NCBI RefSeq assembly: GCF_030272615.1
Contig: NC_081408.1
Span: forward strand, 769,757,336-769,821,335
Direction of reading: 5' to 3'
Length of the DNA stretch: 64,000 nucleotides
Origin: Cryptomeria japonica
Taxonomy: Eukaryota; Streptophyta; Pinopsida; Cupressales; Cupressaceae
In this document: piece after piece, positions 24,161 to 36,048 of the stretch
Layout of the letters: each line of letters starts with the position of its first letter
How positions within the stretch are numbered: position 1 is the first letter of the stretch
The notes under the pieces: generated by a model
Seen by the model: the letters and a program-made list of their open reading frames with translations, nothing else
Told to the model about the DNA's origin: nothing
Database searches by the model: none
Made by a program: the position numbers and the translations under genes

Positions 24161-24610
24161 CCCCTCTTAAGCGTAGCTTAGGTGAGTGAAAAGATGGGTC
24201 ATGACAAATGAGGCCATGTTAGGTACCCATGTACACAGCTATCCCCCCAAAAGAAGAATCCCCACCATAAGGGGAATAGCCCCCCTTTAAAAAGAGAGAG
24301 AAAGAATGAAGGAAAAAGAAGCCCCTCCTGAAGTAGAGACCTGTTGTATCCCAAGCAAAGATCACAAATGAAGGAACTTGCTTTCGGTGAAGGGTTTGGT
24401 GAAAATGTCTGCATTTTTCTCTAATGTAAAACAATACTTAAGATAAATGATGCCTTCCTAAATTAACTCCCTTATGTAGTGCATATGTATCTCAATGTGT
24501 TTTATCCTTTGGTGATGTATTAGATTTCTTGAGATCTATATAGCACTTTGATTACCACAAAAGATGATGATAGGCTTTCTGATTGGAATACCAAACTCAG
24601 CGAGAAAATT
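24161..24610 (-). other. Copia 3' untranslated region
   Basis: Between the polypurine tract and the end of RNase H. Decayed minus-strand continuation of pol may lie near 24420-24610; no motif was seen in the rest. Confidence 0.5.
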
Positions 24611-25084
24611 CTAAATCCAAGTAGCCTCAGTGGTAACACTGACTTCCCCTTGATACTCAGCCTCTATTGATGAAAGAGAAATTTTAGACTGCATCTTGCT
24701 CAACCAACAAACTAGACCAGAACCAAGTGAGAATAAATACCCTAAAGTGGACTTCTGATCTTGAGAATCACATGCCCAATCTAAATTTTTATATCCAACC
24801 AAGTTAGTATCCACACCTGTTGCATACTGGATTCCATAATTGTGAGTACCCTGAATGTAGTAGAGGATCCACTTAGCTAATTTCCAATGCAACTCAAGTG
24901 GATCTTGCATGAATCGAGAGACCATAGCCACAACATATGAAATGTCCAATCTCATATGAGACAAGTAGAAGACACTCCCAACAAGTTGTTGGTATAAAGT
25001 GCCATCAACCAAGGAAGAAAAGATCTTATCCTCAAGTTTGACCTCTGACAAAAATAGAATCAATGCAGGCTTATAGTCAGCCAT
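24611..25084 (-). pseudogene. Copia pol: RNase H domain
   Basis: An open stretch of 157 codons ends the Copia polyprotein. It contains the conserved order YQQLVGSVFYL, MQDPLELHWKLAKWILYY, NLDWACDSQDQKSTLGY, SGLVCWLSKMQ and LSSIEAEYQ. These are the hallmarks of the RT-connection and RNase H domain, which removes the RNA strand during reverse transcription. It follows the RT segment in the same direction and has lost the C-terminal end at a stop near 24611. Confidence 0.85.
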
Positions 25085-26118
25085 GTGAAATCTAGAGAGA
25101 ATATAAAGTGTACTCTTGGGTTGTCTAAGGAAGATACTTGAAGATGACTAAGTAATCCTAATCCCCAAGAAGTAGTGCAAAAGAACCAAGTCTGACATCA
25201 AAAATATATCATGTAGAGGAGTTTTAACTACCTTGATGGTGGATGAGTGACTCATTGTTATCAACAAGTCATCAACATAGAGATCCAAAAAAGTGAGAGT
25301 TTCATCCTATTGTAGAATGTATATGTTTGGATTATAATGGCATCAATTGAAACCAACTACCAAAAGGAATGAGTCCATATTGTCATACCAAGCTCAAGGA
25401 GCATGTTTAAGGCCATAGAGAGACTTTCAAAGTCAGTACACAAGTGAAGGATCCTGAACAAACCCTTGTGGTTGCTCCATGTAGATTTCCTCTTGAAGGT
25501 CACCATGAGGAAATGCACTCTTCACATCCATCTGATGAACTTCTCAACAATGGGTTGCAGCTATATCACAGACAAATCGGATGGAATTCATCTTAGCAAC
25601 TAGAGCAAAAGTCTCAGAGTAAGCTACCAAGAAAGCATTATACTTATCAATTGACCCATCTATTGCGAATTTTGTTCGATAGGTCTACTTCCATCAAACA
25701 AATTTCCTTCCCTTAGGAAGAGGAACTAAATCCCATGTGTGATTCCTATCAAACAAATTCAACTCTTCTTGCATTGCACCATCCCGCTTGAGAATACATG
25801 AAGCTTCTCGAAAAGATTGTGGATCAGAAGCTATAGTAATGAAGAGATGTGGAACTTGCTGAAATTGTGACCTTGTTCTTCTAATATCTGATGTATCACC
25901 AGGCTTATTTCCTACTGACTCAATTTGTTTTTAGACCAAAGAGCCACTAAGGCTAGAGACTTTCGAGGAGAATCATCAACCTCTAAATGATGACTAGGAG
26001 AGGAATGTGAATTCTCATCATCATTATCACCATCTAAACTAGAGGAAGAAGACTCCTCATGAATATTAGGAGGATAAGTATCCTTTGAAGAAATATCATC
26101 ATGATGCAATATCTCCAA
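25085..26118 (-). pseudogene. Copia pol: reverse transcriptase and upstream linker
   Basis: Reading leftward, the linker (25912-26118) is acidic and serine-rich, ending SLALVALWSKNK. The RT core follows with stops and frame breaks: a segment reading as LFDRNHTWDLVPLPKGRK, MDVKSAFPHGDLQEEIYM, SLYGLKHAP with a stop before AWY, and LYVDDLLITMS with the catalytic YVDD intact in sequence (about 25265-25300). This is the polymerase that copies the element RNA. At least six stops make it inactive. Confidence 0.8.
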
Positions 26119-26199
26119 TGTTATTGTGGATGGAGAAATGGTATGAGAAGAACTAGAAAAACTCTCAAAACAAACACTCCTCTCAATGAAAAACTCATG

Positions 26200-27020
26200 A
26201 GTAGAGGGATGGAGAATTCAATACCCTTTGACATCATCTGGATATCCAACAAATATGCAAGGATTTCTCTATAGATCCATCATATCCTTGTGTTTATTTT
26301 CTCGAATGTGGGTCAATGCAAGAGAACCAAACACTCTAAAGTTCTTAACTATGGGGTTTTGACTAGTCCAAAATTGAAAAGGAGTTACTCCCTTTATAGC
26401 TTTGTGAGGAACTTGGTTCTAGATGTAAAATGGATAGTCGATAACCTCTTCCCAGTACTGAGGTTCCAAAGACTTGGAATGAATCATACAATTGGCCATC
26501 TCCATCAAGGACCTATTCTTGGATTTTGTGACACCATTTTGCTAAGGACTATATGGAACTATGTGCTACATGTTGATACCTTTTGAAGCAAAAAATTCTT
26601 CAAATTGGTTGTTAAGATATTCACCCCAACTATAAGTATGCATAATCTTGATGAACTTCCTAGATTGTTTCTCTACAAAAGCTTTGAAATCTATAAAATT
26701 CTCAAATAACTTAGACTTTTGTTTGAGAAAGTAAACCCATGTATATCTAGAAAAGTCATCAATAAATGTCAAGACATATCTATCTCTACTGAAGGATTGT
26801 TGTGGAAATGGTTTGGCCAAGTCACTATTTATCAACTACAATAGTTGTGTATCTCTCTATATGCTTTATCTTTATCATACATCTCCTCAATATGCTTACC
26901 AAAAATTCATGCCTGGAAAACTCCGTCAGAAAATCGAATAGATGGCAACCTTGAAACCATGTCTTGTTGACTGAGCTATTGCAAGTAATGGTGGTTCAAG
27001 TGGCCAAATTATTGATGCCA
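26200..27020 (-). pseudogene. Copia pol: integrase core, interrupted
   Basis: The core reads RDRYVLTFIDDFSRYTWVYF (first catalytic Asp kept) and, about 50 residues on, HTYSWGEYLNNQFEEF where active enzymes have RTDNGGEY: the second Asp is lost. The N-terminal zinc-binding part lies at about 26840-27020, decayed. The non-autonomous element is inserted at 27025, so the upstream part of the polyprotein resumes at 35078. Confidence 0.75.
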
Positions 27021-27025
27021 CAAAC

Positions 27026-28207
27026 TGTTAGGCCTAATATGGAAAGCTAATGTACTAAGAGGGGAGGGGTGAATCAGTACTTCAAATCCTTTTCTCAACA
27101 ATATCTTTACTGTTATGCATAAACCAAAAATTATTGTAACATAACATAAAGCTAAAACAAATGAGTAACAATCATACATGATTCACTCCATAACACATAT
27201 ATTTTGGTTACACAGAAACTCTTGGTTAGAGAGAAAAACTGTGGTGGGGATGGCACCCACAACTTCACTACTGCAATAATAAAGAGTGCTTGGTTAGAGC
27301 TACATTTAGCTATTTCTGATAGCTTACCCTGTTAAGAGTATTAAGATCAGTTAGATCTACCTTGCTAAAGGATTTTACAACACTATATATATGTTGCACT
27401 TGGTTAGAGGATTTACAATTTATAGACTTGATTAGAGTCTTTTACCCTATTAAAGGTTTCTCTTGCAACTTCAAAATATTACAATAAGACTTTACAAATA
27501 TCTGCAACTTTACATCTAAAATGCTGTAGTAGATTCTATGTGCTCAAAATAAGATTACCTTGCCTATAGCATACCTCGATAACTCATAAAGTAACTCGGT
27601 AAACCCTTCTGTTTACTCTGTTCCTTGACTGTTCACTGATAACCTTCTCGGTGACCTCTGTGTCTCTATAACAGTCATAATACTCTATGATTTCTCATGT
27701 ATCACATAAGTCTTGCTTCATACACATATGCACACACATTTCTCACATTCACACATATTTCTAACCCTAAATTCATGTTGTATAAATAGACTTCTTAAGT
27801 CGGTGATCTGATTCATTGCTTCGATCTTACAAACATGATTTCTCGAATAAATAACCATGCAAAATATTTCATTGGTTAGATGACCTCAAAATTATACAAA
27901 ATCTGTATGTGCAATTTCCAATATGATAACGGTTCTATGTGCCTCGATCTTGTAACACGTTTTCATATGTGTGTCCAAGTTCAATGAATCTGGTAACATG
28001 TTTCACTTGGTGTATTATCTTTACTGCTCGGTAGACATGAAATAACACTCGGTAGACAGCTCGGTGTATAATGGGCTTTGTGACTATTTTCCTTCTATAA
28101 CCGACTAGGCTGTTCATACCGACTAAATATTTTGGTAGTGGTAACTGACTAGAGTATATAGAATGACTTTGTATATAAAACTAATGGCAATTTGATAAGT
28201 AGTAACA
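27026..28207 (-). repeat. 3' LTR of the non-autonomous element (left)
   Basis: TGTTAGGCC...GTAGTAACA, 1,182 bp, the same length as the right LTR. By eye the two differ at several dozen scattered sites, roughly 95 percent identity. Confidence 0.95.
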
Positions 28208-28225
28208 ATCTCCCTTTTTGACATT
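28208..28225 (-). promoter_or_regulatory. Polypurine tract of the non-autonomous element
   Basis: On the minus strand AATGTCAAAAAGGGAGAT directly precedes TGTTACTAC, the LTR start. A second tract, GTCAAAAAGGGGGAGTATA, lies at 28534-28552 just after the ORF2 stop. Confidence 0.8.
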
Positions 28226-28561
28226 AGTTGAGATGTTTGACAAAACTACTTTCAAAGTCATTACTCAAAAATCTATATACTTTACAAAATTTGACTAAAC
28301 ATGTAGTATATACATTAGTCATTGAAATAGTATAATCAAATATACTCCCCTTATCAATATGTTGTACAAAACTCTGTAATCACTGTTCTTTCCTCTATTC
28401 ATTGCTCGATTCACTGCTCTTGGATACTCTGCATATTCTACTCATTCTCTACTCGGTATACTCCCCCTGTATACTACACTCTGGTTGTTTGATACTTTGA
28501 ATACTATACACTCTTGATGATATACTCTGATATACTCCCCCTTTTTGACAAACATCAAAAT

Positions 28562-31500
28562 TTAGTTACCATTGGGAGCTGGCAACTGATCAAAAATGGA
28601 TTTGTACTTTGTCTTAGCTTCGGTGAGAGCGACAGAGAGTGCATCCTTTACATTGTCCATTAAAGAACTATGTGCATTAATATCAGCCAATAATGAAATT
28701 AAGCCATCTAAAGTGCTTCCCTCTTGTGTAGTAGAGAGATAAGTGGCTCGGTTTAGCTGTGCTTGAACGGATGAGAGATGAGGAAGGAATAATGTTTGAA
28801 GTGTCATTATGTCCATCCTAATCTTGTGTTCTTCATTCCTCAGTTCCAATTGTTGAGCCATGAGCTATTGCAGCCTAGTATAAAAATTCTGAACTAAATT
28901 GGGCTCAGGGGTCAACTTATTTGAGAGATCGGTGATCTCTTTCTCAATTGCTTCTGTTTTATTCTTAATGTCCTTAAGAAATAAAGAAAATGTGCAGAGC
29001 TTCTAAAATAATGAAAGAATGTGCTTGAGTTGAGGGGACAACTCAGCAATAAATTTGACAAGTTTTACCTTGCCAATAGAAATGGATTTTTGTACTTCCT
29101 CTATCATTTTAGCAGTTAGCTCCTTGTCTTTTAGTTTCCTCAAGTATTCGGATGCATCTACTCCAGATGTCTCAATCTGATTTAGGAGTTCATCCAATTG
29201 AATATGGATGGCTGCATCGGTTGATACTGTAGCTGAAGGTAGCATATCTGATAGTAAGGTCTTTACCTTCTGAATTACTTTATTCTTCTTTTGTATGGCT
29301 AGTTGCTTCTCCTGTTTGGCCTTTGCTTTGCATAGTTCACCGAATTCAATGAGTGCTTGCCCTTTCAATTTGGAGATGTCTACATTGGGCAACACTATCG
29401 GTTTTGATAAATCAATTTTGAAACTATGCTTTTTCAACTTCTTTTATTTACCTTTCACCAGGTGAACCACTACAATAGCTTGAGAGGCATGAGAATCCTC
29501 GGTAGGTTGCTCGGTAGAGACAACAGTTTTGTCAGTTTCTTTAGCCTTGGTAGTGTTCTTCAATGTCTCGGTGCTTGGTGTCTCAGCTGTAACATTTTTC
29601 GTGCTAGAAGGTGCTTGAGAGGTTTGTTCTTGTGAAGTACCTTCTGCTGTAGACTTTTGACCTTCGGTGCCTTCACCTATAGCCTGAGGAGCTTCGGTTG
29701 TAATAGGTTGATTGATCGGTGGGTAAGGCTGAACTTGTTCCAAAATGGATTCACTGGAGACAAGTTTTGCATAAGCATTGCCTTCTATCATTTCTTGTTC
29801 AGGTGCCTCTACATCCATGATATCTTCATCTATTTGAATGGTGTCAGCAGGGTCTTGCTCGGTGACAACAGGCTCTTGGTCGGTGACATCGACTATTTCC
29901 ACTATAGATTGTTCACCAGCATTCTTTCTTCAAAAGATGGTCTTCCATTGCTCTTTTGTTTCCTTCTCCACTTCTATATACAAGCCATTCATCAATTTCA
30001 AGGCCTTTTGTTTTGTTGTAAATTGAGTTTGGTTGTTTGTCAGATGTTCTTTTATTTCATCAACCGACATATCAGGAAAGAGATGCACCAAACTTCTTTC
30101 TCTGATTTGTTTCTCTGAGTCTAGGGCATATTTCCATCTGGTTTCAATATGTGCATATAATTCCTTAGGAATAGAATTACATACTTCTAATGGGACCACT
30201 CAGAATTTGAGAAGTGTGCAAATGACAGTTTCTTCAATTTGCCTCTTTTCATCAGCAGATCTGGATTCATATTTGACAAATCTAAATCCACCAAATCCAC
30301 CATATTCCTTTAGATTATTACAAAAAATTTCTACACTATGTACATCTACCTTCTTGCTTTTCACAATCTGAAATTTATTTGCATCTTCAGATTCGGTATC
30401 ACTCGACTCTTTTGGCAAAATGAGTCTCCGAGTAGATTTCTTGTAAGTTCTAGTTACCTTAGGAATAGCAACAGTCTTTTGTTTCTTACTCAGTGATGCA
30501 GCAGATGCCCTTGTGTTAGGTCTCTTTGTTGGAGGGGTCGGTAGGGCCATTGAAGTGTCATGTTTCTTTCTCTTCAACACTTTTCCCTTACGCAATTTGG
30601 TGCTAAGTGTTATGGCTGCTTCTTGGGCTTTTGTCTTCTCTTCGGTGATGGCCAGAACTCCTTTGACAGGTGTGGAGGAAGACTCTTCTCCAAATTTCTC
30701 AATTAATGCCTTAATCATCTTTGTAGCTTTTCTTGTAGCCTTAGGTACTACAATGCTCATTTTTACTTTTTCCTTCACCTCTTCATAGATTCCATACCTC
30801 AGCTCGGTAGTATGCCTTGGCAATGATAGATAGGAATCAATTTGTTGTTGTGTGATATCAAAATCAATCTCGTAACCCATAGGTGACAAGGATTGAGTCC
30901 TCGGTTCCACAGCATTCACATAACAGTAATCGGTGTCGACCTCAAAACATATTTCATCTTTGTATTTTTCTACCAGCTATGGTGGAATCCGGTACCTGTT
31001 ATGCATTTTGTCTTGGAACTTGCTGAAGTAATCATCCATTCTATCATTAAAGTTATCACCTAACTTCTTGATGAAGTCATTGATCTGATGGGTGATTGGT
31101 TGGTGTAGTTCCCAAACAACTTTACCGACTGTCGGAAAAAACTTCTCAAACTAGAAAAACATACATACAAGTAGTGATCCAAATTTTAGAGTATTTGTCG
31201 TGTTGTTCTTCTTCGGCTTCCTGATTGTGTTCAGATTTTCAAACAAGTTCTTCCGCAATACTTCACAGAAGTCAATTTTCAAGCCTTTCTTAACAATTTT
31301 GTATGCTAAGTCCACTGCTGCACAGGGTACACTATTTTCCCTTGCCAATTGGAAGAAATAGTAACCAATTACTCTAATGGCAAATTTGAGTTCAGGATTA
31401 GTGACATTGTTCAACTTCAAACCTTTGTAATCCGATTCAACTCCAGTCAAACTAATCAATTCCTTTTGTGATATCATTTTTTGTGCTTGAGCATGATCAT

Positions 31501-31921
31501 AGATAGGATAACCAGTGATCAGATGAATGATTTCTTTAGTGATCTTAAACGGTTTCTCTTGTAGCCACATGAAATCATCATGCACTCGGCTTAGTACAAA
31601 CTTGACCCACTGGGGTTTGAACACACGGGGATAGGTTAGGGCTTCAGTCAATCCCTTGATTTTGATATGCTCATACTTGCTATCCATTTTACCATATGTG
31701 CACAATTCATCATATGCATCTTTGATCTCAACATGACCGAGTTCTTCAACATGACATTTTGTGAAGAATCTCACATCCTCGACTAACAAGACTCGATCCG
31801 GGATGAGTGAAAAAGCAGTTTTGTCATCCGGTTCAGATGCAATTTTGGGAGTCAAAGAGTATTTTAGTGAGGGCTTTTCTACATTTGTGACAATAATGGG
31901 GTCTTGGTTCTTAGATGCCAT
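28562..31921 (-). pseudogene. ORF2 of the non-autonomous element, large unknown protein
   Basis: From ATG 31921 to TAA 28562 a single frame of 1,119 codons is broken only by seven in-frame stops: TAG at 31151, 30977, 29003 and 28865, TGA at 30200 and 29930, TAA at 29444 (low coordinates). There is no frameshift. Regions: a globular N-terminus (residues 1-256, containing FFTKCHVEELGHVEIKD), a basic serine/threonine-rich part around residues 440-530 (KKRKK-like, nuclear-signal-like motifs), an acidic, threonine/proline-rich part (about 670-820), and a lysine-rich, probably coiled-coil C-terminus. No known domain was recognised and it is not pol. Its place matches extra 3' ORFs carried by some Copia elements, but function is unknown. 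Confidence 0.7.
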
Positions 31922-32526
31922 TTTGATTTCAGATAAAAATTGACACAGGAACCTTAGGGTTTGAGAACTTAACAAATAGCAAACACTTCACACTCAGCAG
32001 ATAATAACAACTTAATGAGTTCGGTAAACCAGCTTAGCAATGTAATGAGATTCAATGTAAATACCTTAGATTTTTCTTCAAAGATGGTTTGATCGCCTTG
32101 ATTCACTCTGCTCTGCTTCTTGAAAACTTAGTGAATGAAAATGACCGTGAAAAACCTTTTAAGTACTCAAAAATACCTTATCGGGCTCCGTGCAAGTTAG
32201 GTCAAAGATATTAAATGCACTCGGTTCACTTAACTTTCTTTCCCTTTTTTTTGCGCTTTAACCGAGTAACCAAATTTCCTTCATATACCGACTTGACAGG
32301 CTTCCTGAATTCACCGACTTAACAGTTTTCCTGTAAAGTGCTCCAAAAGACTTTGATAGAATTTCAAACTTACTACTACATCTTACTATGCAGATTTTGA
32401 ATTCAGTACATACTAAAATAGGAACTATTTAAGATTTAACCTTGTGAGAATGCAGTCCCTTCATACCTTTACCGATTAATTTGGAGTGGGAGCACCTAAC
32501 TCGGTAGGTAAGGTGCTTTCTTTATT

Positions 32527-33828
32527 TCACACAATTTCCTTCTTTCTCCAAATCATCTTTAATTTCTCTTTTATTTCCTCAGTGTCTTCTCTAGGTTGAT
32601 CTTTGCAATCTCCATCCAAGTATCCAACTTTGTGACAATGAAAACATGCCATACCAGGATTTCTCCATGATCTTCGGTTATTCATTCCAAACCTTATAAA
32701 GAAGTTGGCACTTATATGTCCATATCTTCCACAACATTCACACCATATCCTTGTATTGTAATCCCATGGTACTACAGAATATTGTTGGTAAGGATCTGTG
32801 TGAGTTCAGTAACCTCTAGTATTTTCTTGGTGTGCAGACCACATGTGGTTCTTTTGCTTAAACCAACACTTCTCGGTACTATGTCCATATCTATTGCAGT
32901 TTTTACAAAACCCTTTGAATTTTGCCTTCTGATAATTGTTAACAGACTTTGTCCTACATTGATTAGATGTGTGACCATATTTATTGCAATTGTAACAATA
33001 ACCATTGGTCTTAGTGGTATTCGGTTGCTTACCTTTTCTGATTTGACACATGTTGGCAGTATGACCTTGATTTCCACAGTAGTAGCAAATAGGCTTCTTC
33101 CTTTTGATGTTATTTCTTTTTCTAGCATGTTTTGATGATTCTCCTCTCTCGGTAGTGCAGATTCCCTTCTCGGTAGAGTCTTTTCCTTTGTAACCGAGTC
33201 CTCCTTCTTTGTAGGGTCATCTTGTGTTTAGTTGCTCATCCAACATCTTTGATGCTTCATAACTCTTCTTCAGTGTTTCCTTGGATTTCTTCTCTGTTTC
33301 AAGTTCATTGCTCAACCTTGATACTTCAAGTTTCAATGCTTAATTCTCATCATCTTTCAGATTTGCTTCATGATGTGTATAACCTAGTTGATCTATCAGA
33401 TTTTGTTGAATACCAGTTAGCCTTATGATTTCATCGTTCTTATCAGATACTAAGACTTCAAGTTTTTATTTCTCTCTTTGTATATCTCTTGCTTTATCCT
33501 TGGCTATCATTAATGCATCTAGATTTTTAGTCATCTGTGTACTGAAATGTTCATGTTCTCTTTTCATTGCTTTTAGTTGATCAGCCAATGCTTTGTTCTT
33601 TTCTTTCAACATTCCAATCATTTCTTCAGTTTCTTCAGATATACTGTTCTCAGATGATGTCTCGATTTGTTCCACTAAATCTTGAGAATCCTGCAAGTCA
33701 TCAGATAATCTTCTCCTTACTTTCAGAGATTTTTGCATTTGCCTTTGCATGTCTGCAATCACTTGATTTGCATTATCCAGCTCTTCTTGTAGATACACAA
33801 TCCTCCAAGATTGTTTATAGCCTTCCAT
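32527..33828 (-). pseudogene. ORF1 of the non-autonomous element, coiled-coil plus zinc knuckles
   Basis: One frame of 433 codons from ATG 33828 to TGA 32527, with four internal stops (TAA 33466, TAA 33340, TGA 33217, TGA 32806) and no frameshift. Residues 1-200 are heptad-rich coiled coil (YLQEELDNANQVIADM). Then come five CCHC knuckles: CYYCGNQGHTANMC, CYNCNKYGHTSNQC, CKNCNRYGHSTEKC, one that lost its last Cys (CECCGRYGHISANF), and one with His replaced by Tyr (CFHCHKVGYLDGDC). This is a Gag-like RNA-binding protein that probably oligomerises. A five-knuckle array is more than the one or two usual in plant Gag. Confidence 0.75.
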
Positions 33829-33876
33829 TGATAAGATCTTTCTCTTTAGGTAGTTAAACCCTTTTCCAATATTCAA

Positions 33877-33889
33877 GCTCTGATACCAA
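33877..33889 (-). promoter_or_regulatory. Primer-binding site, initiator tRNA-Met type
   Basis: The minus strand reads TTGGTATCAGAGC, one base after the LTR end. It marks the right LTR as the 5' LTR. Confidence 0.9.
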
Positions 33890-33890
33890 T

Positions 33891-35072
33891 TGTTAGGCCC
33901 AATATGGAAAGCTAATGTACTAAGAGGGGAGGGGTGAATTAGTACTTCAAATCCTTTTCTCAACAATATCTTTACTATTATGCATAAACCAAAAATTACT
34001 GTAACATAACATAAAGCTAAAACAAATGAGTAACAATCATACATGATTCACTCCATAACACATATATTTTGGTTATGCAGAAACTCTTGGTTAGAGAGAA
34101 AAAATGTGGTGGGGATGGCACCCACAACTTCACTACTGCAATAATAAAGAGTGCTCGGTTAGAGCTACATTTAGCTATTTCTAATAGCTTACCCTGTTAG
34201 GAGTATTAAGATTAGTTAGATCTACCTTGCTAAAGGATTTTGCAACACTATATATATGTTGCACACGGTTAGAGGATTTACAATTTATAGACTTGATTAG
34301 AGTCTTTTACCCTGTTAAAGGTTTCTCTTACAACTTCAAAATATTACAATAAGACTTTACAAATATCTGCAACTTTACATCTGAAATGTTGTAGTAGATT
34401 CTATGTACTCAAAATAAGATTACCTTGCCTATAGCATACCTGGGTAACTCAAAAAGTAACTCGGTAAACCCTTCTGTTTACTCTGTTCCTTGACTATTCA
34501 TTGATAACCTTCTCGGTGACCTCTGTGTCTCTGTATCAGTCATAAGAATCTATGATTTCTCATGTATCACATAAGTCTTTCTTCATACACATATGCACAC
34601 ACATTTCTCACATTCACACATATTTCTAACCCTAAATTCATGCTATATAAATAGACTTCTTATGTCGGTGATCTGATTCATTGCTTCAATCTTACAAACA
34701 TGATTTCTCGAATAAATAACCATGCAAAATATTTCATTGGTTAGATGACCTCAAAATTATACAAAATTTGTATGTGCAATTTCCAATATGATAACGGTTC
34801 TGTGTGCCTCAATCTTGTAACACGTTTTCATATGTGTGTCCAGGTTCAATGAATTTGGTAACACGTTTCACTCAGTGTATTATCTTTACTGCTCGGTAGA
34901 CATGAAATAACACTCGATAGACAGCTCGGTGTATACTGGGCTTTGTGACTGTTTTCCTTCTGTAACCGACTAGGTTGTTCATACCGACTAAATATTTTGG
35001 TAGTGGTAACCGACTAGAGTATATAGAATGACTTTGTATATAAAACTAATGGCAATTTGATAAGTAGTAACA
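33891..35072 (-). repeat. 5' LTR of the non-autonomous element (right)
   Basis: TGTTAGGCCC...GTAGTAACA, 1,182 bp, partner of 27026-28207. Confidence 0.95.
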
Positions 35073-35077
35073 CAAAC

Positions 35078-35480
35078 AAGTCATCTCATCTGCATGAATG
35101 AGTAACATTGTCGAAGGAGAGTTAGTAACAAAGTGAGAAAACTGTTATAATATAGAATGATGATATGCTTTTCCCAAAACAATAACAGACCCATTATGCA
35201 TTTCACTAATTACTACTTATCTAGTGTGAACTTAACTCACTTGCTAGAATCAATGTGAGTGATCTGATAAATAGTTAGGAGATTAGTTAATAAAGATGAA
35301 ACACAAAGGAAATCCTCAAATTTTCCTTCGCCCACATCAACAAACCCTCTCCTATGCACTTCAACATGAGTCTCATCACCTATTAATATGGAAGCCATAG
35401 AACATGTCTCTAAAGAGGTGAAATCATCTTTTGAAGAAGCCATGTAGCGCGAAGTACCCAATTCAATGATCCAAGAATTT
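35078..35480 (-). pseudogene. Copia pol: protease and start of integrase region
   Basis: The minus strand reads SWIIELGTSRYMASSKDDF at about 35415-35475. Active Copia aspartic proteases have DSG at the position of ELG here, so the catalytic Asp is gone. The following segment (TSLETCSMASILIGDETHVEV) keeps the family pattern. The protease would cut the Gag-Pol polyprotein. Downstream (35078-35236) is the decayed start of the integrase part. Confidence 0.7.
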
Positions 35481-35489
35481 GGTTGTAAA

Positions 35490-36048
35490 GAGACAACAAC
35501 TAGGGCCTTACCTTTTCCTTTCCTCTTACTCTTATCTGTGTCCTTTGAAGATCCTTCTAATAAACTCTATTTGACTGAATCAAGCATATTTTTTTATCTT
35601 TCTTCTTCTCTCGGTTATTTTGTTTCTTATCTTGCTTACTAGACACTTTTTGTTCCATTGTTCCTTGATTTATAGCTAAGGCATGTGACTTAGTGGGTTT
35701 TATTGTACCCATTTGAACTAACTTATCCTTCTCCCTAGTGAGTTCTACAACAAATTCATCTAGAGAAGGCACTTTGAATGTGATACCTAGGGAAAATTTT
35801 GTAGCATAGAATGTAGAAATAAATATTGAATAGTTAGGACCAAGCTTAGAAACAATACTCAAGATCAGTTTCTTATCATCTTTCTTGATTCCACATTGTT
35901 CCAGTTGCAATCTCACATATTTGAGTTTTGCGAAGAAGTCTTGTATAGTGTCAAAATTGGTTGTACTCAACCCTATGAGCTCATTATCTAGCTGATGACC
36001 TCTTAACTCATCATTCTTACCATAGACATTTTTTAAAGTGGTCCACAC
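35490..36048 (-). pseudogene. Copia gag
   Basis: A 163-codon open stretch, MWTTLKNVYGKNDELRG followed by LSTTNFDTIQDFFAKLKYVR and LSIVSKLGPNYSIFISTF, matches the Copia Gag (UBN2-type) pattern. The tail is basic (KQDKKQNNREKKKDKK), where a knuckle is expected but not present. The N-terminus, upstream of 36048, is decayed. Gag forms the particle that packages the element RNA. Confidence 0.75.

Larger units (their letters stand above)
27026..35072 (-). mobile_element. Non-autonomous two-gene LTR retrotransposon
   Basis: It is bounded by two 1,182-bp LTRs and the 5-bp duplication CAAAC (27021-27025, 35073-35077), inside the Copia pol region. A primer-binding site complementary to initiator-tRNA-Met (TTGGTATCAGAGC) lies at 33877-33889 and a polypurine tract at 28208-28225. 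The interior encodes a coiled-coil/zinc-knuckle protein (ORF1) and a large unknown protein (ORF2). There is no protease, integrase, RT or RNase H. It must have moved using enzymes of another element, probably a SIRE-like Copia judging by its 3' signals. Confidence 0.85.

Noticed and set aside
29657-30371. Plus-strand frames opposite ORF2 of the non-autonomous element
   Set aside because: They are antisense to a continuous minus-strand frame with protein-like composition and carry no motif.
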